NCBI GenBank assembly: GCA_035516035.1
Contig: DATJAS010000107.1
Location: 1-64,000, forward strand
Source: Fen-1273 sp035516035
GTDB lineage: Bacteria > Bacteroidota > Ignavibacteria > UBA10030 > UBA6906
Length of the DNA stretch: 64,000 nucleotides
Reading direction: 5' to 3'
Below are positions 56,513 through 64,000 of this stretch, one piece after another. Both the position numbers and the translations under genes were made by a program. The stretch's first letter is position 1. Each line of letters starts with the position of its first letter. The notes beneath the pieces are model-generated. The model searched no databases, was not told where the DNA came from, and saw only the letters and a list, made by a program, of their open reading frames with translations.

Positions 56513-57781
56513 GTGTGGAATGTTATCAGGCAGCGCGCGGCGCTCATCCGGGAACCGAACGAGGTCCGCATTCTCCGGGTGGTCCGCGACGCGGGGGAGA
56601 TCTCCCGGATCGAGATCGCGAAGCTCACGGAGCTGCACAAGACCACCATCACGGACCTCGTCGGCAAGCTTATCCGCGCGGGGTTCCTCGAGGAGACGGG
56701 GGCCGTCCCATCCCGCCAGAAGGTGGGGCGCCGCCGGATCCTCCTCCGGTTCCGCCCGATGGCGGGCCTGGTGGCCGGCGTGGACATCGGCATGACGCGC
56801 GCCATTGTCGCGCTGACCGACCTGAACGCCCGCATTCTCCAGGAGCAGGCGTTCGAGTACCCCATCGTCGCCTCCGCGCAGGAAGTCCTGAACACCGTCG
56901 CCTCCACCATTCAAACGCTCCTGGCGAGCGCGAACTGCTCCAACGCGCAGCTCGTCGGCATCGGCATCGGCGTCCAGGGAGTCGTCGACTACGCCCGGAA
57001 CGTGCTCGTCCTCTCCTATAACAAGAAAGCCTGGCAGGGAGAGTCGCTGAGCGCGCCGCTCGAGTCCCGCTTCAGGGTGCCGGTCTACGTGGAGAACGAC
57101 GTGAAAACCATGGCGCTCGGGGAGTACCTCCTGGGCGCGGCAAAGGGAACGAAACACTTCGTGCACATCTGGGTCGGCGAGGGCGTGGGCGCGGGGATCA
57201 TGATCAACGGACAGCTCCTGCACGGCGTCACGTCGAGCGCGGGGGAAATCGGGTTCAACGAGCTCGAATTCCCAGACTACTACGCCGAGAGGTTTCCCCT
57301 CACGTTCCGCAACCAGGTCATGTTCGGCCAGATCCTGACCGATTCCAACCTGATGGAAAGCTACCGCCGCGCAGCCCGCGTCCCCGACGGGGAACCGCTC
57401 ACCGTCGCCACCATCGCACGCAAGGTCCAGTCCGGCGACGAGCACGCGCGCAGGATCGTGGACGAGTTCACGTCGATGCTGAGCATCCTGAGCGTGAACC
57501 TCGTGCACACGCTGAACCCGGAGCTGATCATCATCGGGGGCAAGCTCGCCCAGCAATACCCGGCGATTGCGGAGCTTATCCAGGACAAGATCCACGCCGA
57601 TATGCTCACTCCCCCCGCGGAGGCCGTCCGCGTGCGCGCGGCCAGGCACGGCGAGAACGGCGTCATCCTGGGCGCCGCCGGTCTCGTGCTGTACGAGCTG
57701 TTCGAGCCGCTCCATCCTCTCTCGGTGCGCAGCCCGGGCGTGCACGCGGCCGCGAAGGCCAGCACATCACTCGCCTGGTGA
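56513..57781 (+). CDS. ROK-family transcriptional regulator (NagC/XylR-like)
   Basis: 422 residues from GTG 56513. N-terminal winged HTH (IRVVRDAGEISRIEIAKL, LHKTTITDLVGKLIRAGFLE at ~20-70), then the ROK sugar-kinase-like fold: AGVDIGMTRAIVALTDLNA, VYVENDVKTMALGEYLLGAA, IWVGEGVGAGIMINGQLLHG. The usual zinc motif (GHxxxxxxGxxCxCGxxGC) is missing; GEIGFNELEFPDYY is in its place. Likely the sugar-responsive repressor of the divergent ABC operon. Confidence 0.9.
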   Translation: MWNVIRQRAALIREPNEVRILRVVRDAGEISRIEIAKLTELHKTTITDLVGKLIRAGFLEETGAVPSRQKVGRRRILLRFRPMAGLVAGVDIGMTRAIVALTDLNARILQEQAFEYPIVASAQEVLNTVASTIQTLLASANCSNAQLVGIGIGVQGVVDYARNVLVLSYNKKAWQGESLSAPLESRFRVPVYVENDVKTMALGEYLLGAAKGTKHFVHIWVGEGVGAGIMINGQLLHGVTSSAGEIGFNELEFPDYYAERFPLTFRNQVMFGQILTDSNLMESYRRAARVPDGEPLTVATIARKVQSGDEHARRIVDEFTSMLSILSVNLVHTLNPELIIIGGKLAQQYPAIAELIQDKIHADMLTPPAEAVRVRAARHGENGVILGAAGLVLYELFEPLHPLSVRSPGVHAAAKASTSLAW

Positions 57782-58408
57782 ATCATCCAGAAGCGACATC
57801 CGCCATTTCTCCGGGATCGCCCCGACGCCCATCGCCCGCTGCAGCAGTTCCGGGTCGTTTGCGTCGCGCCTGTAGAGCCGCACCAGGTCGGCGATGCTCA
57901 CGCCCGCCGGATCGGCGCTGAGCAGCACCACTGCATCGCCGGCACAGACCGGGCCCTCGCCCTCCACCGCCACGTAGAACCCCGTCCGGCCGCTCTGCAG
58001 GAACTTCCTCACCATGTCGTTGCGGCCGAACTTCATGCCGAGCTTGAAACAGGGCATCCGGGGTTGTGTCACGACGACAATGGCCCCGCCGATCCGGAAC
58101 CTGTCGCCGGCGTGAACGGACTCTTCGGCCATCCCCTCTGTCGTGAAATTCTCGCCGAACATCCCCCAGGGGAGATCAATCCCGGGGAGCTCCGCCCGCC
58201 ACCACGCGTAGTGTTCGGACGGGTATGCATAGGCAGCCTTGTGCCGTCCCCCGTGCACCGAGAGATCCGCCTGGGCGTCCCCGTCGATGTTCATGGCGCG
58301 CAGCATCCGGGGGCCCTCGACCGGGTCCTTGAATATCCCGGTCATCACGGGCTTCCCGCGCCATACGGCCGCGCGCGGCTTCCCGACGTTCAAAGAGAGT
58401 ATTCTCAA
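57767..58408 (-). CDS. MOSC-domain protein (YiiM-like)
   Basis: 213 residues. MOSC hallmarks: AAVWRGKPVMTGIFKDPV, DLSVHGGRHKAAYAYPSEHY, GMFGENFTT and QPRMPCFKLGMKFG with the conserved Cys that carries sulfur or binds molybdenum cofactor. YiiM-type proteins reduce N-hydroxylated compounds. The 3' ends of this gene and the ROK gene overlap by 15 bp (convergent). Probably co-transcribed with the DUF1569 gene just upstream. Confidence 0.9.
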   Translation of the reverse strand: MRILSLNVGKPRAAVWRGKPVMTGIFKDPVEGPRMLRAMNIDGDAQADLSVHGGRHKAAYAYPSEHYAWWRAELPGIDLPWGMFGENFTTEGMAEESVHAGDRFRIGGAIVVVTQPRMPCFKLGMKFGRNDMVRKFLQSGRTGFYVAVEGEGPVCAGDAVVLLSADPAGVSIADLVRLYRRDANDPELLQRAMGVGAIPEKWRMSLLDDSPGE

Positions 58409-58411
58409 AGA

Positions 58412-58861
58412 TCAGACACCGAACTGGCGGAGGTGATGATCGACGTGCTTGTACATGCCGAGGCCCCACTCCTCGGGCGTGAGCGCGCCGAAGAACGAAT
58501 GCGGCTCCCGGGTGCAGCGTGCGGGGCCCCCGGCGGAGAACGCGCGGAGCACTTCCACCAGCCGCTCTTTCTCCTCCCGGAATTCCCTCCCGTCGCTGAC
58601 GACGAACGTCGGATGGGTGGGAGAATTCCTCGTGAGCGGGGAATCGTCGGTGAACTTCTTCCTGAAGAGGGGCCCGATGAGGCGGCCGATCAGGAGCCGC
58701 CGGACGGACCTGCGCCCGGCGGCCACTTCAACCGTCGTGGCGCAATGGGCCATCATCTGCGCCACGCCCATCTTCCCCCAGGCGTTCCGCGTCGAGGGGT
58801 CGAGCGTCTCAATCCGCCGGAGGAGTTCGTCCAGCGCAGAAGGGTCATAGAGAGTCTTCAT
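58412..58861 (-). CDS. DUF1569 (DinB-like fold) protein
   Basis: 149 residues from ATG 58861; the longer frame to 59281 would cross the promoter. DUF1569 pattern: LRRIETLDPSTRNAWGKMGV, AQMMAHCATTVEVAAG, PSHPTF-like region NSPTHPTFVV, and HSFFGALTPEEWGLGMYKHVDHHLRQFGV with the His of a DinB-type metal site. Function unknown; DinB-fold proteins include thiol-dependent transferases. No good ribosome site. Confidence 0.85.
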   Translation of the reverse strand: MKTLYDPSALDELLRRIETLDPSTRNAWGKMGVAQMMAHCATTVEVAAGRRSVRRLLIGRLIGPLFRKKFTDDSPLTRNSPTHPTFVVSDGREFREEKERLVEVLRAFSAGGPARCTREPHSFFGALTPEEWGLGMYKHVDHHLRQFGV

Positions 58862-58877
58862 TGGCAGGCTGGTCGTT

Positions 58878-58906
58878 AATGTAACGTCAGGGGCGTGGAT
58901 TGTCAA
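58878..58906 (-). promoter_or_regulatory. Promoter of the DUF1569-MOSC pair
   Basis: Minus strand TTGACA (58906-58901), 17 bp, TACATT (58883-58878). Leader only ~10 nt. Confidence 0.7.
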
Positions 58907-58962
58907 CGGTGAGGGGGGGGGCCCTGGCTTCATTGCAGAGCCTGAAAAGGAGAGGCAATGGC

Positions 58963-58991
58963 TTAAACCCCCGGGTTCTGCACGGTATCTA
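58963..58991 (+). promoter_or_regulatory. Possible promoter of the Gly-rich lipoprotein gene
   Basis: TTAAAC (58963-58968), 17 bp, TATCTA (58986-58991). Confidence 0.4.
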
Positions 58992-59066
58992 ATGAATACA
59001 GCAATGGAAATCTGCGCCCCGGGACGGCGAGAAGCCGAACCGGCACACACCAGGAAGGACACCACA

Positions 59067-59864
59067 ATGAACAGAACCGGACATCGGGAATCAACCCGGG
59101 GGCTGCGCGCATGGCTCCCCGTCGCCCTGGCTTTGATTGCCGGGATCGTCGTCGCCGGATGCGGGAGCACCGTGCAGGTCACGAGCGCATGGCGGCTGAG
59201 GGGGGTCACAATCGACAGCGCGGAGCGTGACTGGAAGTCCCAGTTCACCGAGATCAACGACACGCGCGTCTTCATCGGCATGCAGAATGACGCGAATTAC
59301 TTCTATGTACGGATCCTCGCGCCGGAAGACCAGTTCCGGAGGCAGATCGCCGGGCCGGGGATGACTGTCTGGTTCGAACCCGAAGGGGGAAAGAAAATCG
59401 GCGTGCTCTACCCGATGGGCACGGGGATGCGGGACATGGAGATCATGGGTACGGACAACAACGACCGGACGCTCTTTTCGCCCCTGGAGATCCCGGGCAT
59501 CAGGGTGCGGATCGGAAGTTCGGAGGGATCATCGATGTACGAGCTGCAGATCCCGCTGCAGTCGACAAAGGACGACCCATACGCGGTCGGGGCCACGCCC
59601 GGCTCGACGTTCAGGATAGAGATTAAGACGGAGAAGGAAGTTGCCAGCAGGCCCGAGGGGGGCGGGTCGGGTGAAGGAGGGGAAGGGCGGTACCCCGGCG
59701 GAGGAGGAGGAGGCGGCGGGTTCGGGGGAGGGGGGAGACGTGGCGGCGGGTATGGAGGAGGCCGCGGCGGCAGAGGAGGAGGAGGAGGAGGGGGAACATA
59801 CGACCAGATCGACTTCCGGGCGGACGTCCACCTTTCGGGTACGCCGGTCACCGGGATGAAATGA
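59067..59864 (+). CDS. Lipoprotein with DOMON/CBM9-like domain and Gly-rich tail
   Basis: 265 residues from ATG 59067 (AGGAAGGA upstream). Lipoprotein signal ending IAGIVVAGCGS (lipobox VAGC). The domain after it (TIDSAERDWKSQ, RVFIGMQNDANYFYVRILAP, GMTVWFEPEGGKK, LYPMG, YELQIPLQ) follows the carbohydrate-binding/DOMON-like beta-sandwich pattern of many uncharacterised Bacteroidota lipoproteins. Residues ~195-245 are almost all Gly with some Arg, Tyr and Phe, an extreme low-complexity linker, before a final beta strand (DFRADVHLSG). Function unknown; surface-exposed anchoring is possible. Confidence 0.78.
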   Translation: MNRTGHRESTRGLRAWLPVALALIAGIVVAGCGSTVQVTSAWRLRGVTIDSAERDWKSQFTEINDTRVFIGMQNDANYFYVRILAPEDQFRRQIAGPGMTVWFEPEGGKKIGVLYPMGTGMRDMEIMGTDNNDRTLFSPLEIPGIRVRIGSSEGSSMYELQIPLQSTKDDPYAVGATPGSTFRIEIKTEKEVASRPEGGGSGEGGEGRYPGGGGGGGGFGGGGRRGGGYGGGRGGRGGGGGGGTYDQIDFRADVHLSGTPVTGMK

Positions 59865-59923
59865 GATCCCCCGCGCGGGTCGGTGTTCTTCCCCCCCGCT
59901 CACCCGGCTCGCGTAGGGGGATC
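59865..59923. terminator. Inverted repeat between convergent genes
   Basis: GATCCCCC (59865-59872) and GGGGGATC (59916-59923) with partly pairing GCGCGGGT/ACCCGGCTCGC inside; it overlaps the stop codon of the peptidase gene. No U-run. Confidence 0.35.
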
Positions 59924-62159
59924 ATAAATTGTTCTGCCAGAAGCTGAGCATGGTCCGGAACAGGTGCTTCCGCGCGGGGGCATCGTCTATCGTGTGCTTG
60001 CGCATGGGATAGACCATCGCGTCGAAGAGGATCCCTTCCCGGATTAGCGCGTTCATGAATGCCTGGCTGTTTTGCGGATGGACATTGTCATCGTCCGTCC
60101 CGTGCACCAGGAGAAGCCGGCCGTGGAGATCCCCGGCGCGGGCGACCAGCGACGTGTGCGCGTACCCCGCGGGGTTATCATCGGGCCTCTTCATCTCGAG
60201 CTCCGTCCACTTCGCGTCATAGTAGTGCCAGTCGGTCACGGGGGCCACGGCGATGCCGGCCCTGAATTCCCGTGACCGGGTCATACCGAGCAGCGTGCAC
60301 ATCCCTCCCCCGCTCCATCCCCAGATTCCGACCCGCGTGGAATCCACGTACGGGAGCCTCTTCAGGTACCGGACCGCGCTCACGAGATCGTTCAATTCGA
60401 CGTCGCCGTACATCTGTCCACGGATCGACTTCTCGAACACTTTTCCCTCCCACGCGGAGCTCCTGTTGTCGACGGTGGCCACAAGGTATCCTGCGCCGAG
60501 GAGGACCTGGTCGTACCAGATCGACTCCGCCCACCCGTTCGCGTTCCATTCGTCGGCGACGGTGGGATACCCCGGCCCGCCATAGACGTAGAGAATGAGC
60601 GGGTACTTTCTCGTCGAATCAAACGCTGCCGGTGTGCTGAGCTGGGCGGGAAGCATGAAGCCGTCGGAGGCGGGGATGCGAAAGAACGAAGGGTAGCGCA
60701 TCGCCGCTCCCGGGATAAGTCCGGTCCGCGGCGCCGCGATCACGCGCGGAGAACCGCCCCCTGTCCCGTGCAGCGTGAGCGCGGGGGGTGTGCGCGCGTT
60801 CGAATAGGTGTCGACGAAATACAGCCCGTCCCCCCTGAACGAGGGCCGGTGATACCCGGCTTCGCCCGGGATACGTTCGGGCGTTCCGCCGCCGATCGGC
60901 ACGCGGAAGATCTGCCGTTCGACGGACGATTCACCGGCCGCAGTGAAATAGACCCAGCCCCCCTTTTCGTCGACCGCCAGCAGCGGGCTCGCCTCGTAGA
61001 TTGCACGCGCCCCGTAGGGGAGGAGCGGACGCTCTCCCTTCGTCACATGACCGAGAAGCGCCCCTTCCAGAGTATACCGGTAGGCCTCGGCGTACCCGCT
61101 CCGGTCGGAGATCCAGAGGAACTCCCCTTTTGTCCGGAGAAAGAGGGGGTGGTAAATGTGCACCCACGCGTCGTCCGTCTCCTTCAGGATGCGCGTTGCC
61201 CGGCCATCCGCACCCCGGACGAGGTAGAGGTTGACCTCATCCTGCGCCCGGTTCATCGTCTGGACCGCGACGGCGCCCCCGCCGGGAAGCCAGTCGACTC
61301 CAACGATGTATTCGTACGAAGAGCGCTGTATGTCCGTCCAGACCGGATCGCCCCCCTCCGGTGACGCGAATCCGACCCGCACGACGGGAGTCTTTCCCCC
61401 GGCCTTCGGGTAGCGCTGCGTCAGTATGCGCGGCTGGTACGGCTCGAAGTCCGTGAACGACATGACGCTCACCATCGACTCGTCCGTCTGCAGAAACGCG
61501 ATCGTCCTTGAGTCGGGGGACCACCAGTAGGCGTTGTCCCGGTGGCCGAATATCTCCTCCCAGTATACCCAGGAATATCTCCCGTTCAGTGTCGTGCCGG
61601 ACCCGTCGCGCGTCAGCCGGCGCTCGGGGCCTCCCCCGGCGGGCTCAACGTAGATGTCGTTCGCCCGGACGAACGCGATCCACTTCCCGTCCGGCGAGAG
61701 GGATACCGATGATTCCTCCCCGGGCCTCTCCGTCAGGCGCGTGAACCGTGACAACCGGAAATCCAGGACGTACACGTCGCCGCCGAACAGGAAGACCCCC
61801 CTGTTCCCTGATGCATCGAAACCCTCGGGCCAGGGGAGCACCCCCGGCACGCCGGCTCCCCCGATCGCCGCGAGCGAGCCGAGGGCTTTCACGCCGTCGC
61901 ACGCGGGGACATCCGTCCCGGTGGCGGGATCGATGTACCTGAAGGGATGCGCCCGGTCGGCGTCGAGCGTGTCGTAGACGAGGAGCCTGCCGTCGGAGAG
62001 CCAGAGTGTTTTTGGCATCGCGTCGACGCGCGATGGGCCGCCGTCGAATATCCAGTCAACCGTGATCCCCGGCCCATGCCCCGGCTCTTCTCCCGGCGGC
62101 GCCGCCCCGGAGCCGAGGAGAGCCATGCATGCGATCAGCACGCCTGACGGAGTTCTCAT
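59922..62159 (-). CDS. Dipeptidyl-peptidase IV-type S9 peptidase, exported
   Basis: 745 residues from ATG 62159; the TGA of the ATPase gene overlaps this ATG by 4 bp. Signal peptide MRTPSGVLIACMALLGSGAA. N-terminal beta-propeller (residues ~40-490) with the DPP-IV motif YSWVYWEEIFGHRDNAYWWS, whose double Glu binds the substrate N-terminus, then the alpha/beta-hydrolase domain: VYGGPGYP, GIWGWSGGGM with S616, HGTDDDNVHPQ (Asp) and RKHTIDD (His). It releases X-Pro/X-Ala dipeptides in the periplasm. Coupling to a copper ATPase gene is unusual and may be accidental. Confidence 0.9.
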   Translation of the reverse strand: MRTPSGVLIACMALLGSGAAPPGEEPGHGPGITVDWIFDGGPSRVDAMPKTLWLSDGRLLVYDTLDADRAHPFRYIDPATGTDVPACDGVKALGSLAAIGGAGVPGVLPWPEGFDASGNRGVFLFGGDVYVLDFRLSRFTRLTERPGEESSVSLSPDGKWIAFVRANDIYVEPAGGGPERRLTRDGSGTTLNGRYSWVYWEEIFGHRDNAYWWSPDSRTIAFLQTDESMVSVMSFTDFEPYQPRILTQRYPKAGGKTPVVRVGFASPEGGDPVWTDIQRSSYEYIVGVDWLPGGGAVAVQTMNRAQDEVNLYLVRGADGRATRILKETDDAWVHIYHPLFLRTKGEFLWISDRSGYAEAYRYTLEGALLGHVTKGERPLLPYGARAIYEASPLLAVDEKGGWVYFTAAGESSVERQIFRVPIGGGTPERIPGEAGYHRPSFRGDGLYFVDTYSNARTPPALTLHGTGGGSPRVIAAPRTGLIPGAAMRYPSFFRIPASDGFMLPAQLSTPAAFDSTRKYPLILYVYGGPGYPTVADEWNANGWAESIWYDQVLLGAGYLVATVDNRSSAWEGKVFEKSIRGQMYGDVELNDLVSAVRYLKRLPYVDSTRVGIWGWSGGGMCTLLGMTRSREFRAGIAVAPVTDWHYYDAKWTELEMKRPDDNPAGYAHTSLVARAGDLHGRLLLVHGTDDDNVHPQNSQAFMNALIREGILFDAMVYPMRKHTIDDAPARKHLFRTMLSFWQNNL

Positions 62160-64000
62160 GATGACTCCCTTTCCCTCCATGGAACGAGTATGTCAAGCAG
62201 GATCTGCAGGGCCTTCCCTTCGTTTTCCCTCAGGCGCATGGAATTAAGAACGACGGTGAGGCTGCTCGTGACCATCGCAGCGGCGGCGATGAGCGGGTTC
62301 AGCATGCCGGTGACGGCAAGGAGAAGCCCGATGGCGTTGTAAATAAAAGCCCATGCCAGGTTCTGCCTGACGATCCGCACCGTCCGCCGCGCCAGGGCGA
62401 TCGTACCGGGAACGAGGCCCACATCATCGCGCAGGAGCGTGACGCCGGCGGACTGGAGCGCAAGGCTCGTGCCCGAACACATTGCGAGTCCGACGTCGGC
62501 CCGTGCGAGCGCGGGTGCGTCATTCACGCCGTCACCCACCATCACGACGCACTCCCCCTGCGCCTGGAGGCGGGCAATGACGTCTCCCTTCCCTGACGGG
62601 AGCACGTCGGCCTCCCGTTCGCGTATGCCGGACTGTGCGCCCATAGCGTCCACGGTCTCCCGCGCGTCGCCTGAAAGGAGGATGACGCGAAGGCCCGCAG
62701 CCCGGAGCGCCTCCACGGCAGCCGGGACGCCGTTCCTGAGCGAATCCCCGAACAGGCAGAGCCCAGCGTCTCCTTCTCTCCCTATCCCATAGTACGTAAT
62801 AGTCTTTCCAGACGCACGCTCAGATTCAGCGACCGCCTTCAGGTCCCCGCTGATCGCATAACCCGCAGCGCGGACAAACGACTCCGTCCCGATCGCCGCG
62901 GGCGTCCCCTCTACGCAGCCCGCGATCCCCCTTCCCTCCTCAATCCGGAAGCCGGCGGCTTCTCCCGACGGGATCCCCCTGGCAGCGCATTCACGCAGGA
63001 GCGCTTCCGCGAGCGGATGGCTCGAGGACCGCTCAAGCGCGCCGAGCCGCCGGAGCGTTTCTTCCTCGCGGCCGGGGCCGCAGATTCCCCTGAATGCGAA
63101 ACGTCCCTCCGTCAGCGTCCCTGTCTTGTCGAACACCACGGCCGTGGCGGACGCGGCCCGCTGGAGCGACTCCGCATCACGGATGAGTATTCCCCTCTTC
63201 GCCGCGCTCCCGACACCCGCCGCGACGGCGAGCGGAGTCGCCATCCCCAGCACACACGGACAAGCGATGACCAGCACGGTGATCGCGCGGAGGACCGCTT
63301 CTTCGATGCTGTGCGTCGAAAGGAACACGGCAACGCACGTGGCGGCGGAGCAGAAGAGCACAGCGGGTATGAAGACGCGGGCGATCCTGTCCACCGTCCG
63401 CTCCAGGGGGGACCTGGCGGAGAGCGCCCCTTCCACCAGGCGCATGATCCCGGCCAGGAGCGTCCCGTCCCCTACCGAAGCGGCGCGGACGGAGATATAC
63501 CCGCCTGCGAGGACCGATGATGCGATGACCCGGTCCCCCGGCCCCCGCGTGAGGGGGCGGGACTCGCCGGTGAGCAGTGACTCATCGATCGTGGCTGAGC
63601 CGGAGAGGATCACGCCGTCCGCGCAGATCTTCTCGCCGGATTTGACGATGAACGTGTCCCCCGGGGAAAGCCGCCCGGCGGCGACCAGCCTCTCGCCCCC
63701 CGGGGCCGGGATCCTCACCTTGCCGGGGAGCATCCTGTGCAGGCGCGTGATCCCTTCGGACGCCCTGTGCTTTGCAGACATCTCGAGGAACTTCCCAAGG
63801 AGCAGGAGCGCCACGAGGCTCGCGGATGTGTCGAAGTAGACCACGACTCCCCCCTCCATGACGCTGTAGACACTGTAAAAGAAGGAGGCAAAAATGCCTA
63901 TGGAAAAGAGGAGCTCCATCGTGGGCGCACCGTTGCGCAGACCCGCCCAGGCTTTCCTGTGGATGGGGAGTCCGCACCAAAAGACGGAAGGGATCGTGAG
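62156..64000 (-). CDS. Copper-type P1B ATPase, N-terminus outside window
   Basis: 614 codons visible; the frame stays open through the right edge (reading SVFWCGLPIHRKAWAGLRNG before MELLFSIG), so the heavy-metal-binding N-terminal domain and first helices are missing. Motifs: actuator TGES (LLTGESRP), TM metal site CPC in VIACPCVLGMATPLA, phosphorylation DKTGTLT, SSSHPLAEAL, and GDGVNDAPALARADVG. The CPC motif and HP fit Cu+/Ag+ export or CcoI/FixI-type copper loading for cbb3 oxidase. The final helices NAIGLLLAVTGMLNPLIAAA and SSLTVVLNSMRLR are typical of CopA/CcoI. Confidence 0.93.
   Translation of the reverse strand, partial: LTIPSVFWCGLPIHRKAWAGLRNGAPTMELLFSIGIFASFFYSVYSVMEGGVVVYFDTSASLVALLLLGKFLEMSAKHRASEGITRLHRMLPGKVRIPAPGGERLVAAGRLSPGDTFIVKSGEKICADGVILSGSATIDESLLTGESRPLTRGPGDRVIASSVLAGGYISVRAASVGDGTLLAGIMRLVEGALSARSPLERTVDRIARVFIPAVLFCSAATCVAVFLSTHSIEEAVLRAITVLVIACPCVLGMATPLAVAAGVGSAAKRGILIRDAESLQRAASATAVVFDKTGTLTEGRFAFRGICGPGREEETLRRLGALERSSSHPLAEALLRECAARGIPSGEAAGFRIEEGRGIAGCVEGTPAAIGTESFVRAAGYAISGDLKAVAESERASGKTITYYGIGREGDAGLCLFGDSLRNGVPAAVEALRAAGLRVILLSGDARETVDAMGAQSGIREREADVLPSGKGDVIARLQAQGECVVMVGDGVNDAPALARADVGLAMCSGTSLALQSAGVTLLRDDVGLVPGTIALARRTVRIVRQNLAWAFIYNAIGLLLAVTGMLNPLIAAAAMVTSSLTVVLNSMRLRENEGKALQILLDILVPWRERESS

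Noticed and set aside
59641..59859. Gly/Glu-rich 72-codon frame inside the lipoprotein gene
   Set aside because: Out-of-frame reading of the glycine tract; no ribosome site or conservation signal.

Overview
The window is a 64 kb piece of a GC-rich bacterial chromosome. Four secreted proteins end in the 'NYPNPFNP...' C-terminal sorting domain of the type IX secretion system (T9SS), and there is a PorV/PorQ-like outer-membrane protein. ECF-sigma/Ser-Thr-kinase signalling and many Bacteroidota-type secreted families are also present. This points to the Bacteroidota/Ignavibacteriota side of the FCB group, probably an uncultured member. Readable promoters are of the sigma70 kind (TTGACA, 17 bp, TACATT or close relatives), not the Bacteroidia TTTG/TAnnTTTG kind. 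I saw no rRNA, tRNA, CRISPR array, transposase or prophage.

Layout. 1-16.6 kb: secreted and surface proteins, namely a beta-structured secreted protein cut by the window edge, T9SS cargo, a GH127-like glycosidase with a Tat signal, an alpha-L-rhamnosidase (GH78), a GH63-like glycosidase, a PorV-like barrel, and two more T9SS cargo proteins. 16.6-26.5 kb: a HAD protein, membrane protein, LEA-like secreted protein, a run of zinc metalloprotease, DUF4434 protein and GH44 endoglucanase, a DcrB/PsbP-like protein and a MacB-type permease. 26.5-34.4 kb: a three-gene DHDPS-like/epimerase-like/DUF6051 operon, a membrane protein, an ECF sigma and receptor kinase pair, and a peroxiredoxin-like gene abutting a 3' remnant of cysteine synthase. 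34.5-37.7 kb: a sulfide/sulfur-relay operon (MerR, SQR, DUF1641, TusE/DsrC-like, DsrE) with a 47-bp inverted-repeat operator over the MerR start. 37.9-40.2 kb: small secreted proteins, a divergent uracil-DNA-glycosylase-like protein and rubrerythrin. 40.2-46.6 kb: a six-gene operon (degenerate MBL-fold protein, SDR, LarA homologue, SDR, fused E1 dehydrogenase, cupin) that looks like an undescribed hydroxy-acid pathway. 46.7-57.8 kb: a response regulator and an eight-gene sugar-uptake operon (two Gfo/Idh/MocA enzymes, FG-GAP protein, nitrilase, ABC binding protein and two permeases, GNAT), divergent from a ROK regulator. 57.8-64 kb: MOSC, DUF1569, a Gly-rich lipoprotein, a DPP-IV-type peptidase and a copper P-type ATPase cut by the right edge.

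How it fits together. Secreted glycosidases (GH127-like, GH78, GH63, GH44) could release plant-type sugars at the surface, and the ROK-controlled ABC operon could import and oxidise sugars. The LarA/SDR/E1 operon could process a hydroxy acid. The sulfide operon plus rubrerythrin and the peroxiredoxin-like protein suggest life where sulfide and oxygen meet.

The strongest unexplained signal is in non-coding sequence. Two unrelated genes (TPR protein, PorV-like protein) have a sigma70 promoter followed by a 5'-leader hairpin of the same shape: UUCG loop, one-base bulge, and a covarying base pair. A third gene (rubrerythrin) shares its RNA start sequence with the PorV-like leader and has a similar hairpin. 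Two further genes have leader hairpins of the same general design. This may be an undescribed family of leader RNA elements.
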